DNA from: Filimonas sp.
Lineage (GTDB): Bacteria > Bacteroidota > Bacteroidia > Chitinophagales > Chitinophagaceae
NCBI GenBank assembly: GCA_017306865.1
Contig: JAFKHH010000015.1
Coordinates: forward strand, 372,001-436,000
Direction: 5' to 3'
Length of the DNA: 64,000 nt
Made by a program: the position numbers and the translations under genes
Notes under the pieces: generated by a model
Seen by the model: the letters and a program-made list of their open reading frames with translations, nothing else
Told to the model about the DNA's origin: nothing
The model's database searches: none
In this document: piece by piece, positions 55,601 through 63,701 of the stretch
Layout of the letters: each line of letters opens with the position of its first letter
Numbering within the stretch: position 1 is the stretch's first letter

Positions 55601-55834
55601 GTGTCTTATGAAGTTCCCAAAACTTTCCTGAAAACAAAAACACATGACATCATTAAAGCATTGAGGGCTACCCTGACCGGTACTAATCTTTTATTGTGGA
55701 CAAATTATAAAGGAATGGATCCTGAAACATCTGCCGCAGGTTCTGGTGTTTCTGGCTCTAGCTCAGTGGGTATTGATTACGCGGGTGTACCGGCGACAGC
55801 AGGTGTATCTGTTGGTTTGAATGTAACATTTTAA
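52658..55834 (+). CDS. SusC/RagA TonB-linked outer-membrane transporter (locus 3)
   Basis: The 1058-residue protein has a signal peptide (MLLSALLLSALWAGAQ), a CarboxypepD-regulatory-like domain (STISGTITSEDGTPLEG to SYVGYTTSTF), the plug (EVVVTAMGIKKEKKALGYSVQEIKS, PVFVIDGIIYDN, AALYGSRAAAGVIVITT) and a barrel ending GLNVTF. The plug closely resembles that of locus 2, so the two loci are probably old paralogues. SusD begins 40 bases downstream. No enzyme gene accompanies the pair. Confidence 0.95.
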   Translation: MRLLAFKAMLLSALLLSALWAGAQSSTISGTITSEDGTPLEGVLITNVKSKQKTLSTAAGKFTIAGTNADVFECSYVGYTTSTFTGEEAKNSAVKMKASNVKLDEVVVTAMGIKKEKKALGYSVQEIKSDELMKNKDANVINSLNGKIAGVNITQSGGAPGAGSNIILRGGTSLQRDNQPVFVIDGIIYDNGTNVGGNSGFDGAQRTATTYGNRVMDVNPEDVESISVLKGPAAAALYGSRAAAGVIVITTKKGQEGSAQVNVSSKYMNNWVNRYPEQQDMYKRGTYNAAGVFSDYTTQSWGNKFGANDTMYNNIKDFFRHGNIWDNSVSVSGGSKNTVYFLSANDFRQSGIIPGTDYNKDAFRFNAEQKYGRLSIGANVAYTYSKTNKTLTSAGLYNSGGTGALVSLYTASRSDDLSHYLNPDGSRYRMFAGLQQPQDDIDNPYWIINKDQLYDQNNRFTGGLNFNFKVADWFNIIYKAGLDRYTTTSHTLIYPGSGVVLQYQNGMMSQADFTYRYLSSNLMLNFQKRIKDFDLNLLLGTMSEDTKTQENDQLGYNFIIPKFFSFGNIAAANKLSRQVNTQKRLMGVYGEFRASYKNMLYLTVTDRNDWTSTLPLNSRSYQYPSVSGSFVFTEVIPKNNILSFGKVRASWAKVGKDADPYVTNTYLWDPRNYLGGIGTTNSWTRGNPFLVPEMTKSTELGMELRFFNGRLGVDYTYYTNNSFNQLLQPRLSQTTGYIFMTLNAGDIKNKGMELSVTGVPVKTKNFTWNSTINVSGNRGRVDNLITGVNVLYVTDVQVGNAKAASFNGGNFMGISGSRWTRDATTGKVVLDWNTGMPTYDGVTTYSIGNREPKFFGGFNNSLQYKNWNLSFLFDYRVGGDIYNGTDYAMTIAGMSPRSMNRDKITISGVAKNPSTTKLEDKSYTFEASKFYDRATSAEVPAGTANSQSGKYIIQQYYQTYYSYESANYMTNTNWLRLRSLSVSYEVPKTFLKTKTHDIIKALRATLTGTNLLLWTNYKGMDPETSAAGSGVSGSSSVGIDYAGVPATAGVSVGLNVTF

Positions 55835-55874
55835 TCAGACTAAATTGTTTTAAACACAATTCAAAGTTTACAAT

Positions 55875-57680
55875 ATGAAAAAGATAGCATATATACTATT
55901 AGGCGCTACACTCCTCGGCGGGTTCAGCTCCTGTAAAAAATGGCTTGATGTTAATACGAACCCTGATACAGGCTCCAACACTGTTGCATCAGTAGATACA
56001 CGTCTTTCAGGCATGCAACACTATTTCTTGTATGGCTATGGTACTGCAGGCACTCGTTCTGCATTGATCACAGGTGCCCTCACCCGTTCTTATGCTCCGG
56101 CTAATACTCACAATCAGCTTGCAGCCTGGGATCCCATTATAGGTAGCGCCACTACACCTTATCAGTATTGGTTTGTAGGATGTGCACCAAACATCCAAGA
56201 TCTGATTGATAAAGCAACTGCAGAACAAGCATGGTACTATGTAGGCGCTGCAAAATTACTTAGGGCAATGGGCTTTATGTTGATGGTAGACTGGTATGGG
56301 GAAATGCCTTACACAGAAGCTTTAGGCAATATTCCAACTCCAAAATATGATCAGGGTAAAGATATATTCAATGGATGCCTAAAAGACCTGGACGATGCTA
56401 TTGCATCATTACAGAAGACGCAGCCGGCTACCGCAACACCATTAGCTAAAGGTGATGGCTGGAATGGTGGTGATGTATCTAAGTGGATCAAGCTAGCCTA
56501 TGGCTTAAAAGCTCGCTGGTTAAATAACTTATCTAAGAAATCTGCATTGTATAAACCAGATGATATTTTGGATGCTTTGACTAAAGCTGCACAAAGCAAT
56601 GCAGAAGGGACAATCATCACACATTTCAATCAAGCAAACGATAATGTTGGTGACGTACTATTAGCAGATCCACTATTAACATCTATTGCTTTTGATGGTA
56701 TTGGCCTGAACAACTACTTCTTCCCTACTAAATTCTACATGGATTTATTAACCAATACGTTTACCGGTGGTAGCGGTGTAGTAGATCCACGCACAGATAA
56801 ATTAATACCAGCAGCACAATACAATATCAGTGGAACAATCCAATTAAAGCGTTCGGCTCCGGTTGATATGATCACTAGTGATATTAGATTAAAAAATGGT
56901 CCGATTATTCCTACTTATAATGCAACAACACACAAATGGACCGTTAATACCACAGATCCTAACAGGATGGCAGATTCTTTATTTGTAAACCTTCAGTCTT
57001 ATGGGGCTATGAAAAATCGTCCAAGCGCAACAGACGATGACACCTATGTCGCAGATGATGGTCGCATTATGTCTACAGGTACGTTTTATACTCGTGGCGA
57101 TGCACCTACTCATTTGTTAGGATATCCAGAATTGTGCTTTATTAAAGCTGAAGTATTGTTTCGTAAGGGAGACAAAGGAGGAGCTTTAACTGCTTATCAA
57201 AGTGGCATCAGAGCGCACATGGAATTGATGAATATGAAGTTAGCAACGTACAAACAAGGTACAGCAAACACAAGCAAAAACATTATTCCTGCAGCAGACA
57301 TAACGACGTTCCTTCAGAGTGCTGCTGTTGCTCAGACAGCAGGCGACCTAACAATGGCGAAGATCATGCAACAAAAATTCATTGCATGCTCTTATTCACA
57401 AAATAACTGGAACGATATGAGACGTTTTAATTTCAGCGCAGGTAATGTTGGTGGTTTTGGTGTAGTATATCCAGACTTTGACAGACCAAAAGAATTTAGC
57501 AGCTCAGGCGCTACCAAACTAATCGGTGGCTCTAAAGCAGACCCACGCTATTGGTTCCGTCGTATTTGTCAACCAGCTATTGAAACACAGTACAATCAGG
57601 CAAATCTAAAAGCATCTAATCCGGAAGCATTATTGCCTAGTATTTGGTCAGTGCCTGTTTGGTGGGATATTGAAGAATAG
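55875..57680 (+). CDS. SusD/RagB substrate-binding lipoprotein (locus 3)
   Basis: A 601-residue lipoprotein, long for the family, with lipid-attachment Cys20 in GFSSCKKWLDVNTNPDT. SusD-like-2 features: AKLLRAMGFMLMVDWYGEMPYTEA, LCFIKAEVLFRKGDKGGALTAYQSGI and KFIACSYSQNNWNDMRRFNFSA. It ends close to a strong terminator. Like its SusC, it is nearer to locus 2 than to locus 1 in layout. Confidence 0.93.
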   Translation: MKKIAYILLGATLLGGFSSCKKWLDVNTNPDTGSNTVASVDTRLSGMQHYFLYGYGTAGTRSALITGALTRSYAPANTHNQLAAWDPIIGSATTPYQYWFVGCAPNIQDLIDKATAEQAWYYVGAAKLLRAMGFMLMVDWYGEMPYTEALGNIPTPKYDQGKDIFNGCLKDLDDAIASLQKTQPATATPLAKGDGWNGGDVSKWIKLAYGLKARWLNNLSKKSALYKPDDILDALTKAAQSNAEGTIITHFNQANDNVGDVLLADPLLTSIAFDGIGLNNYFFPTKFYMDLLTNTFTGGSGVVDPRTDKLIPAAQYNISGTIQLKRSAPVDMITSDIRLKNGPIIPTYNATTHKWTVNTTDPNRMADSLFVNLQSYGAMKNRPSATDDDTYVADDGRIMSTGTFYTRGDAPTHLLGYPELCFIKAEVLFRKGDKGGALTAYQSGIRAHMELMNMKLATYKQGTANTSKNIIPAADITTFLQSAAVAQTAGDLTMAKIMQQKFIACSYSQNNWNDMRRFNFSAGNVGGFGVVYPDFDRPKEFSSSGATKLIGGSKADPRYWFRRICQPAIETQYNQANLKASNPEALLPSIWSVPVWWDIEE

Positions 57681-57717
57681 TTTTTAAAATATTGCTTAAT
57701 CCAGGATTGATAAAAGA

Positions 57718-57747
57718 AAAAGCCGTTTGAAATCAAACGGCTTTTCC
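57718..57747 (+). terminator. Bidirectional terminator between SusD (locus 3) and the SpmAB-like gene
   Basis: AAAAGCCGTTTG pairs with CAAACGGCTTTT around AAAT, with A-rich and T-rich flanks on the two sides. It can end both the plus-strand SusD transcript and the minus-strand transcript from 59130. Confidence 0.85.
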
Positions 57748-57890
57748 TTTTATCCTACAACTAACTATAATAAAGTCCAACAATTTATCGAGATCATCCT
57801 CAAAGTAGGTTTTTCCATATTCAGTAACATTTAGTTTGCTCGGATTATATCTTGTCTATTTATATCGAACCTCAATTATATCTAATACAA
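57733..57890 (-). pseudogene. Possible decayed reading frame
   Basis: On the minus strand the frame VLDIIEVRYK, one stop, TRYNPSKLNVTEYGKTYFED then DLDKLLDFIIVS reads like protein-coding sequence, but it has an internal stop and no start. No family recognised. Short and uncertain. Confidence 0.25.
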
Positions 57891-57897
57891 TAAATAC

Positions 57898-59130
57898 TTA
57901 TTTAAAAAACGCGTATGCAATGAAAATAGCAGCTATCACCCCTATCAGGTCTGCTAACATGCCCGCCCAAATAGAGTAACGCACTTTTTTAATACCTACA
58001 CTGCCAAAATACAGCGCAATAATATAAAAAGTGGTATCTGCTGACCCCTGGAATGTGCAGGCCATTTTGCCTACAAAACTATCCGGGCCATACGTTTTCA
58101 TGGCATCAATCATTAACCCACGCGCGCCGCTTCCGCTAAAAGGCTTCATAATAGCAGTAGGCAATGCCGGCACAAAGTCTGAGTTAATGCCCGCAGCCCT
58201 GATCACATAACTAATACCATCTACCAGATATCCCAACGCACCGCTGTCGCGGAATACACGAATAGCTACCAGCATACCAACCAAATATGGAATGATCTTG
58301 ATCACTACATTGAACCCTTCCTTCGCTCCGTCAATAAATGCATCGAAAATGGCTACTTTCTTTACTACGCCTCCAACGATAATGGCAACGATGATCATCA
58401 TCAAGATCAAATTGCCGGAGATCGTACTAAAAGCTGCTTTCCCCGCAGGAGACATAAAGCTTACGCCTACCAGCAATGCTGCTACTATTGCTAAGAGACC
58501 TAGGATCCAGCCGGCAAGCACAAAATCCCACTTCAATTTCTGTTTTATACCCACCACTACTATCGCTGCCAGTGTAGTAATTACAGTACCCGCAACGCAA
58601 GGAATAAAAACGCTGGTTGCATCTGTAGAGCCGGCAGCCAAACGGTAGGTAAATATGGATAGAGGTATCAATACTAGCCCGCTGGTGTGCAACACCAAGA
58701 ACATGATCTGTGCATTTGTAGCCGTTTCCTTTTCCTTATTCAGGCTTTGTAGGCTTTCCATAGCCTTCAGACCAAAAGGGGTAGCCGCGTTGTCTAAACC
58801 CAGCATATTGGCGCTGAAATTCATCACCATTTGCCCCATAGCCGGGTGTCCGTCCGGCACCTCAGGGAACAGGCGCTTCATAAATGGGTTAAGCTTGCGC
58901 GCAAGCCAGTTGATAGCACCGGCTTTCTCAGCTATATTCATCAACCCAAGGAAAAAGACCATTGTGCCCGCTAATGGGAACGCCACATCTATTACCGAGC
59001 TTTTGGCAGAATCAAATATCCCGTCTACTAAAACTTTAAAAATGGAGGCATCCTGTAGAAATAAGAACTTACAACAAGCAATGAGGAATGCAATAAGGAA
59101 AAATGCAACCCATACAATATTCAATGCCAT
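57898..59130 (-). CDS. Nucleoside-recognition (Gate) domain membrane protein, SpmA-SpmB fusion type
   Basis: The 410-residue polytopic protein has about nine to ten hydrophobic segments in two Gate domains, matching spore maturation proteins A and B joined in one chain. The first half contains VIDVAFPLAGTMVFFLGLMNIAEKAG and MNFSANMLGLDNAATPFGLKAMESLQ, the SpmA signature. The second contains IKIIPYLVGMLVAIRVFRDSGAL and FSGSGARGLMIDAM, the SpmB signature. The organism type is not spore-forming; the fused form occurs in Bacteroidota and its substrate is unknown. It diverges from ychF. Confidence 0.87.
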   Translation of the reverse strand: MALNIVWVAFFLIAFLIACCKFLFLQDASIFKVLVDGIFDSAKSSVIDVAFPLAGTMVFFLGLMNIAEKAGAINWLARKLNPFMKRLFPEVPDGHPAMGQMVMNFSANMLGLDNAATPFGLKAMESLQSLNKEKETATNAQIMFLVLHTSGLVLIPLSIFTYRLAAGSTDATSVFIPCVAGTVITTLAAIVVVGIKQKLKWDFVLAGWILGLLAIVAALLVGVSFMSPAGKAAFSTISGNLILMMIIVAIIVGGVVKKVAIFDAFIDGAKEGFNVVIKIIPYLVGMLVAIRVFRDSGALGYLVDGISYVIRAAGINSDFVPALPTAIMKPFSGSGARGLMIDAMKTYGPDSFVGKMACTFQGSADTTFYIIALYFGSVGIKKVRYSIWAGMLADLIGVIAAIFIAYAFFK

Positions 59131-59242
59131 AGCGTTATTTTAGGAGTTATGCGTTAAAAATAAATCATTATTGCAGCTTTCCAACGAATTACTACTTTTG
59201 CCGCCGAAAATAACTGTTTCAAAAATTGTTTCAGCTTTTTAA

Positions 59243-59267
59243 AGTTTCAGCATGAAATGCTGAAACT
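59243..59267. repeat. Inverted repeat in the divergent SpmAB-ychF promoter region
   Basis: AGTTTCAGCAT pairs perfectly with ATGCTGAAACT around GAA. Words like CTGAAACTGCAAACTTTTGA nearby also occur at 14145-14175, so this is a dispersed repeat and perhaps not an operator. Confidence 0.6.
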
Positions 59268-59326
59268 GCAAACTTTTGAAACTTTGAAACACATTTGGTT
59301 TAGCACTTTCAAAAACTAAAATAAAT

Positions 59327-60427
59327 ATGGGTTTAAAGGCTGGTATTGTTGGTTTACCCAACGTAGGAAAATCTACCCTGTTCAATGCAGTAAGCATTAG
59401 CGCCAAAGCACAGGCTAGCAACTACCGTTTCTGTACGATAGAGCCGAATGTGGGCCTGGTAGATGTACCGGATGAAAGATTGACTAAATTGGCAGAATTA
59501 GTAAAGCCAAACCGTATAGTACCTACGCAGATTGAAATAGTGGACATTGCCGGCCTGGTTCGTGGGGCTAGCAAAGGTGAAGGCCTTGGCAACAAATTCC
59601 TTGCAAACATTCGTGAAGTGGATGCAATTGTGCACGTGATCCGCTGTTTTGAGGATGAAAATATTCTTCGCGATGAAGGCGCTATTAATCCGGTAAGCGA
59701 TAAAGAAATTATCGATACCGAATTACAGTTGAAAGACCTGGAAAGCGTAGATAAGAAATTGCAACGTACAGAAAAAATGGTTAAGACCGGCGACGCAAAA
59801 ATAAAAGCGGAGTATGAAGTATTGAAGCAATGTAAAGAACACCTGGAGCAAGGCAAAAACATTCGTGAGCTTGGCCTGGGCAAAGAAGATAAAGTAGCAA
59901 TTGCAGACCTGTTCCTGTTAACAGAAAAACCAGTATTGTATGTAGCGAATGTGGACGAGCCGTCTATGCACACTGGTAATAAATATTCTGAAGCATTAAA
60001 AGCGGCAGTAGCTAAGGAAAATGCACAGGTAATTGTGATGAACAACTCTATAGAAGCACAGATTGCTGAAATGGAAGATCCGGGAGATCGTGAACTGTTC
60101 ATGGAAGAATATAAAATGACTGAGCCGGCACTGAACAAGCTGATCCGCTCTACTTACAAATTGCTTCAGTTGCAAACATACTTTACTGCTGGTGTGCAGG
60201 AAGTACGCGCATGGACAATACATGAGGGATGGAAAGCGCCACAGGCTGCCAGTGTGATCCACACAGACTTTGAAAAAGGTTTCATTAAAGCGGAAGTAAT
60301 TGCCTACAATGATTTCGTTCAATACCAATCTGAAGCAGCTTGCCGCGATGCGGGCAAGCTACGCATAGAAGGTAAAGAATATGTAGTAGCAGATGGAGAT
60401 GTGATGCATTTCCGTTTCAACGTGTAA
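59327..60427 (+). CDS. ychF: Redox-regulated ATPase YchF
   Basis: The 366-residue cytosolic protein is of the Obg-related P-loop family. G1 GLPNVGKST is at 9-17, the switch region has DIAGLVRGASKGEGLGNKFLANIREVDAIVHVIRCF, and the C-terminal TGS-like domain ends EGKEYVVADGDVMHFRFNV, the invariant YchF ending. The NKxD base-recognition motif is replaced (NVDE), which gives the family its ATP preference. It binds ribosomes and affects stress responses in other bacteria. Length is standard (363 in E. coli). Confidence 0.96.
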   Translation: MGLKAGIVGLPNVGKSTLFNAVSISAKAQASNYRFCTIEPNVGLVDVPDERLTKLAELVKPNRIVPTQIEIVDIAGLVRGASKGEGLGNKFLANIREVDAIVHVIRCFEDENILRDEGAINPVSDKEIIDTELQLKDLESVDKKLQRTEKMVKTGDAKIKAEYEVLKQCKEHLEQGKNIRELGLGKEDKVAIADLFLLTEKPVLYVANVDEPSMHTGNKYSEALKAAVAKENAQVIVMNNSIEAQIAEMEDPGDRELFMEEYKMTEPALNKLIRSTYKLLQLQTYFTAGVQEVRAWTIHEGWKAPQAASVIHTDFEKGFIKAEVIAYNDFVQYQSEAACRDAGKLRIEGKEYVVADGDVMHFRFNV

Positions 60428-60507
60428 TAGTGAATGGAGAGTAGTCAGTTGTGAGTGATGTGGATGATATGGCTTAATTGTGCAACTGGTACATTGTTAT
60501 AAAAAAG

Positions 60508-60550
60508 AAAAACCGATCTTGAAAAATTTCAAGATCGGTTTCTCTTTTTA
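60508..60550 (+). terminator. Bidirectional terminator between ychF and the UpxY-like gene
   Basis: AAACCGATCTTGAAA pairs with TTTCAAGATCGGTTT, a 15-bp stem with A-rich and T-rich flanks on either side. Convergent genes flank it, so it can serve both. Confidence 0.88.
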
Positions 60551-60627
60551 TTCATGCATGTTTTGAAATTCGTTGCTCCTTGTTCGATATTCTCTGTACT
60601 CACGACTGTCAACTCACCACTCACCTT

Positions 60628-61146
60628 CTAATCTGCCAACTCCAGGTGATCAACAGAAAACTCAACTAACATTACCTGTCCCAGGCTTTCAAGGCTAACA
60701 TATACTTTACGCTTGCCAGCCACTTTTACCACCACCCCTTCTTTATCCATAAACACACCCTGGGTAATCCTGATACGTACATCTTTTTCTAAACTGTCAA
60801 TCGACTGTACTGTAATAGCGGCATCTTTTTGCGACAGGTAAGATTTGATCAGCTCTATCTCCTCACTACGAATGATGGCAGGTTTGGAGAGATAATATAC
60901 AAAATTCAATACCCCATCTGTTTGCAACACTTTCAACCGTTCTGCCTCTGCTATATGTACAAATACGTATGATTTAAACAACGGCTCTTCCACTATCTTT
61001 TTCCTGTCACTCCACTGGCGTTGCACTTTTTGCAAAGGGCACCAGCTATCTACGCCCTTTCTTTGCAGTACCGCATTTATCTTCTTCTCCCACCTGGGTT
61101 TGGTGTAAAGGGCATACCACTTCTTCTCGTTTACATCGGTCGTCAT
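60628..61146 (-). CDS. UpxY family transcription antiterminator (NusG-like)
   Basis: The 172-residue protein has an NGN domain (KKWYALYTKPRWEKKINAVLQRKG, SWCPLQKVQRQWSDRKKIVEEPLFKSYVFV) and a C-terminal KOW-like domain (VRIRITQGVFMDKEGVVVKVAGKRKVYVSLESLG). UpxY proteins normally promote transcription of the capsule locus directly downstream. Here the next gene in that direction is convergent ychF, so no target operon is visible in the window. It begins 68 bases after prc on the same strand and may be cotranscribed with it. Confidence 0.87.
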   Translation of the reverse strand: MTTDVNEKKWYALYTKPRWEKKINAVLQRKGVDSWCPLQKVQRQWSDRKKIVEEPLFKSYVFVHIAEAERLKVLQTDGVLNFVYYLSKPAIIRSEEIELIKSYLSQKDAAITVQSIDSLEKDVRIRITQGVFMDKEGVVVKVAGKRKVYVSLESLGQVMLVEFSVDHLELAD

Positions 61147-61214
61147 TTGTTATAAGGTTAAGGTCTCACAAAAGTATGCAGGGTAATTATTTTTCTATCA
61201 ACACATATAAAAAA

Positions 61215-63383
61215 TTAATTACCAGCTTTTTTAGCTGCCGCAAGGCTCTGCTGACTTACCATATCAGCCACTATTTTAGCCGTTTCATCTATATAAATAT
61301 CCGTACGTAATCTCTTCAGCCAATCCTGGTAACGGTCCCCTTTCGCCTTGTCCGGGTTATTAAAGAACTTGTCTTTATCCACCGCCAGGTTAGTTACGCT
61401 CAATGGTGCCGGCAATTTCAATACGCTCTCGTTTTGCTTAACAGTGTTACGTAATGCTTTTTGCTCTTCACGATATTTTTTCAGGTTCAAACTATACGAT
61501 TTATCTGCTTTCGTATTTAACCATTCAGTATTTGTACGGATGGTCTTGAATGCACTGTTTGTATCGATCCTGCTATTAGCAGATTTTATGATATTATTCC
61601 AGTCAATACCACTCTCCCATGGTGTATAGGTAGATTGTGGTATCTGGTCCCATTTCAGTGCTGATGGGTTATCTTTTTCGCGGAATTTCAAATACTCATA
61701 AGAGTCAGGCAATACGATATCCGGCGTCACACCCTTTAACTGAGTAGAACCACCGTTTACACGATAGAATTTTTCAAATGTCAGTTTCAACGCACCATAC
61801 TCTGTTGCCCCGCTGAAGAAATCCAACGGTTTACCCAACGGCAGACTTTTCTGCACAGTACCCTTACCGTACGTAGATGTACTACCTACAATAATACCGC
61901 GTTTGTAATCCTGTATAGCTGCCGCAAATATTTCAGAAGCGGATGCGCTCAATTCATTTACCATTACGGCAAAAGGTCCGTCGTATAAGAAATTACTGTC
62001 ATTATCGCTTAATACAGTTGGTTGCCCTTCACGGTCTTTCACCTGTACTACAGGGCCGTTTTTAATAAACAAGCCAACCATTTGTACCACTTCCATCAAT
62101 GAGCCACCGCCATTAGAGCGCAGGTCAAGGATAATGCCGTCTACTTTTTCAGCCTTTAGTTTAATGATCTCTGCTGCTACGTCTGCTGCACATCTTGAAC
62201 CATTTTGTTTTTCAAAATCTGCATAGAATTCCGGCAGATAGATATAACCAATTTTGTCCTTACCCTTTGTAACGATTGCACTTCTTGCAAAAGCTTCATC
62301 CTGTACAATCTCATCACGGATCAGGGAAACCACCTTTGTAGTACCGTCAGCTTTCTTCAGTGTCAGGCGTACTTCAGATCCCTTTGAACCACGTATCAGT
62401 TTTACGGCATCTTCTACACCCAAACCGCTTATATCCACCGGATCACCCGTACCCTGTGCTACTTTTACAATTATATCATTCACCTGTATTTGTCCGCTTT
62501 TCCATGCCGGGCTACCTGCTACAAGACTTACGATCTTCACTCCATTGTCTTCTTCGCGCAGTTGGGCACCAATGCCATAAAAGCGATTGCTCATTTCTTC
62601 ATCAAACGCTCTTTTCTCTATAGGAGGAAAATAATTTGTGTGTGGGTCCATTTCTGCAGTGATCGTATTCACAAACAGGTTATACTGTTCTTCTTCTGTT
62701 AGTCTCTTCTTTAAGCGGGTAAAGTTCCTGTCCATAGAAGTCAGCACTTTTGTACGTGCATCTTTCTCTAATTGTTCATCACTTTTCTTTGCTATAGAAT
62801 CTGTTGATTTTGCTTTTTCTTTTTGCTCAAGGCTTGAAGAGTAATTTTCCAGTACCATGAACTTCATTCTTTTTCTCCACACATCTTTACGATCGCTTTC
62901 ACTTACAGGGTAATTTGCAGAGTCTCTATCTAACTGCACACTTTCATCCGCAGTAAACGTAAATGGCTTGCTCAATGCTTCCTTGTAATCCTGCATAGCG
63001 CTTGCCACACGTTTGCTATAAATAGCACTTACTGCCGGGAAAAAACGGATCGGTTGATCGCCATGTATTTCATCATCGATCGTTGTTTCATATTTCTTCA
63101 GCTCATCAATATCGCTTTGAAGAAATATATTTTTATCAGGATCTAATGTCTCGAGGTATTTTTTGAAAATGACTTTAGAAAAGGAGTCATCAATTTTTTT
63201 GGGGCTGAAATGTCTTTGTTCGAGGATTACGCCTATTGTGGCCAGAAGTTTTTGTTGACGAACCAGTAAATTATCATCGTTACTCCTGGTTTTAAATGCC
63301 CAAAAACTAACACCAAATAAAACGACCAAAACCAGGGGTAGTACTTTTCTACTCAGCATGATACGCAAAATTTTTCTTGTCAT
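61215..63383 (-). CDS. prc: Carboxy-terminal processing (tail-specific) protease, S41A
   Basis: The 722-residue periplasmic protease has a signal anchor (VLPLVLVVLFGVSFWAF), a helical N-terminal domain to about 240, a PDZ domain at about 270-355 (VKIVSLVAGSPAWKSGQIQVND), the S41 catalytic domain, and a C-terminal Prc-type domain. GIILDLRSNGGGSL precedes NELSASASEIFAAAI, which holds the catalytic Ser (479-483), and STYGKGTVQ holds Lys507. It would degrade or trim envelope proteins from the C-terminus. The ATG at 63383 gives MTRKILRIM; the in-frame ATG at 63359 is equally possible and fits the promoter box at 63389 better. Confidence 0.94.
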   Translation of the reverse strand: MTRKILRIMLSRKVLPLVLVVLFGVSFWAFKTRSNDDNLLVRQQKLLATIGVILEQRHFSPKKIDDSFSKVIFKKYLETLDPDKNIFLQSDIDELKKYETTIDDEIHGDQPIRFFPAVSAIYSKRVASAMQDYKEALSKPFTFTADESVQLDRDSANYPVSESDRKDVWRKRMKFMVLENYSSSLEQKEKAKSTDSIAKKSDEQLEKDARTKVLTSMDRNFTRLKKRLTEEEQYNLFVNTITAEMDPHTNYFPPIEKRAFDEEMSNRFYGIGAQLREEDNGVKIVSLVAGSPAWKSGQIQVNDIIVKVAQGTGDPVDISGLGVEDAVKLIRGSKGSEVRLTLKKADGTTKVVSLIRDEIVQDEAFARSAIVTKGKDKIGYIYLPEFYADFEKQNGSRCAADVAAEIIKLKAEKVDGIILDLRSNGGGSLMEVVQMVGLFIKNGPVVQVKDREGQPTVLSDNDSNFLYDGPFAVMVNELSASASEIFAAAIQDYKRGIIVGSTSTYGKGTVQKSLPLGKPLDFFSGATEYGALKLTFEKFYRVNGGSTQLKGVTPDIVLPDSYEYLKFREKDNPSALKWDQIPQSTYTPWESGIDWNNIIKSANSRIDTNSAFKTIRTNTEWLNTKADKSYSLNLKKYREEQKALRNTVKQNESVLKLPAPLSVTNLAVDKDKFFNNPDKAKGDRYQDWLKRLRTDIYIDETAKIVADMVSQQSLAAAKKAGN

Positions 63384-63388
63384 TGCTT

Positions 63389-63396
63389 CAAAAATA
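63389..63396 (-). promoter_or_regulatory. Candidate -7 box of prc
   Basis: On the minus strand this reads TATTTTTG, a full match to TAnnTTTG. A weak TTG lies about 23 bases upstream. Transcription would start near 63383, which favours translation from the ATG at 63359. Confidence 0.4.
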
Positions 63397-63491
63397 ACGT
63401 AATTCTAATCGTAATAGCACAATAATTATCCCAATTAACAAAGGGTATTGAGCCATTATTTTTAAAAACATTAAAAATATCTCTGTCAACT

Positions 63492-63523
63492 TTTGTTCAT
63501 TATAATATTTTTTCTATTTTTGC
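63492..63523 (+). promoter_or_regulatory. Bacteroidota-type promoter of tRNA-His
   Basis: TTTTG at 63492-63496 (-33 element) is followed after 19 bases by TATTTTTG at 63516-63523 (-7 element). The spacing and boxes match the housekeeping consensus TTTG / TAnnTTTG, and the tRNA starts 15 bases downstream. Confidence 0.75.
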
Positions 63524-63537
63524 AACCCAACAAAACG

Positions 63538-63612
63538 GAGGTTGTAGCTCAGTCGGTTAGAGCGTCAGTTTGTGGCACTGAAGGCCGTGGGTTCGAGACC
63601 CATCATCCTCCC
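63538..63612 (+). tRNA. tRNA-His (anticodon GTG)
   Basis: All four arms fold. The anticodon stem TCAGT/ACTGA holds the loop TTGTGGC with anticodon GTG. The T arm is GTGGG-TTCGAGA-CCCAT and the D stem GCTC/GAGC. The extra G at 63538 pairs with C73 at 63612, the identity element of tRNA-His. The acceptor stem has one T5-T68 mismatch. CCA is not encoded. It has its own promoter and terminator. Confidence 0.96.
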
Positions 63613-63624
63613 GGAAAAATGAAA

Positions 63625-63655
63625 ACCTTGTAAACAATGTTTACGAGGTTTTTTG
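63625..63655 (+). terminator. Terminator of tRNA-His
   Basis: AACCTTGTAAAC pairs with GTTTACGAGGTT (one T-G pair) around AAT, followed by six T. Confidence 0.88.
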
Positions 63656-63701
63656 TTAAATAATGGTTCCGGTTTCCGGCCCACGATACAAAGAACAACA
63701 A

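Noticed and set aside
57898-59130. SpmA/SpmB similarity as a sign of a sporulating host
   Set aside because: Gate-domain fusions of this type are common in non-sporulating Bacteroidota, and everything else in the window is of Bacteroidota type.
59422-60138. 238-codon minus-strand frame antisense to ychF
   Set aside because: Full overlap with a strongly conserved gene, Ser-rich product of low complexity, no start context or neighbours.
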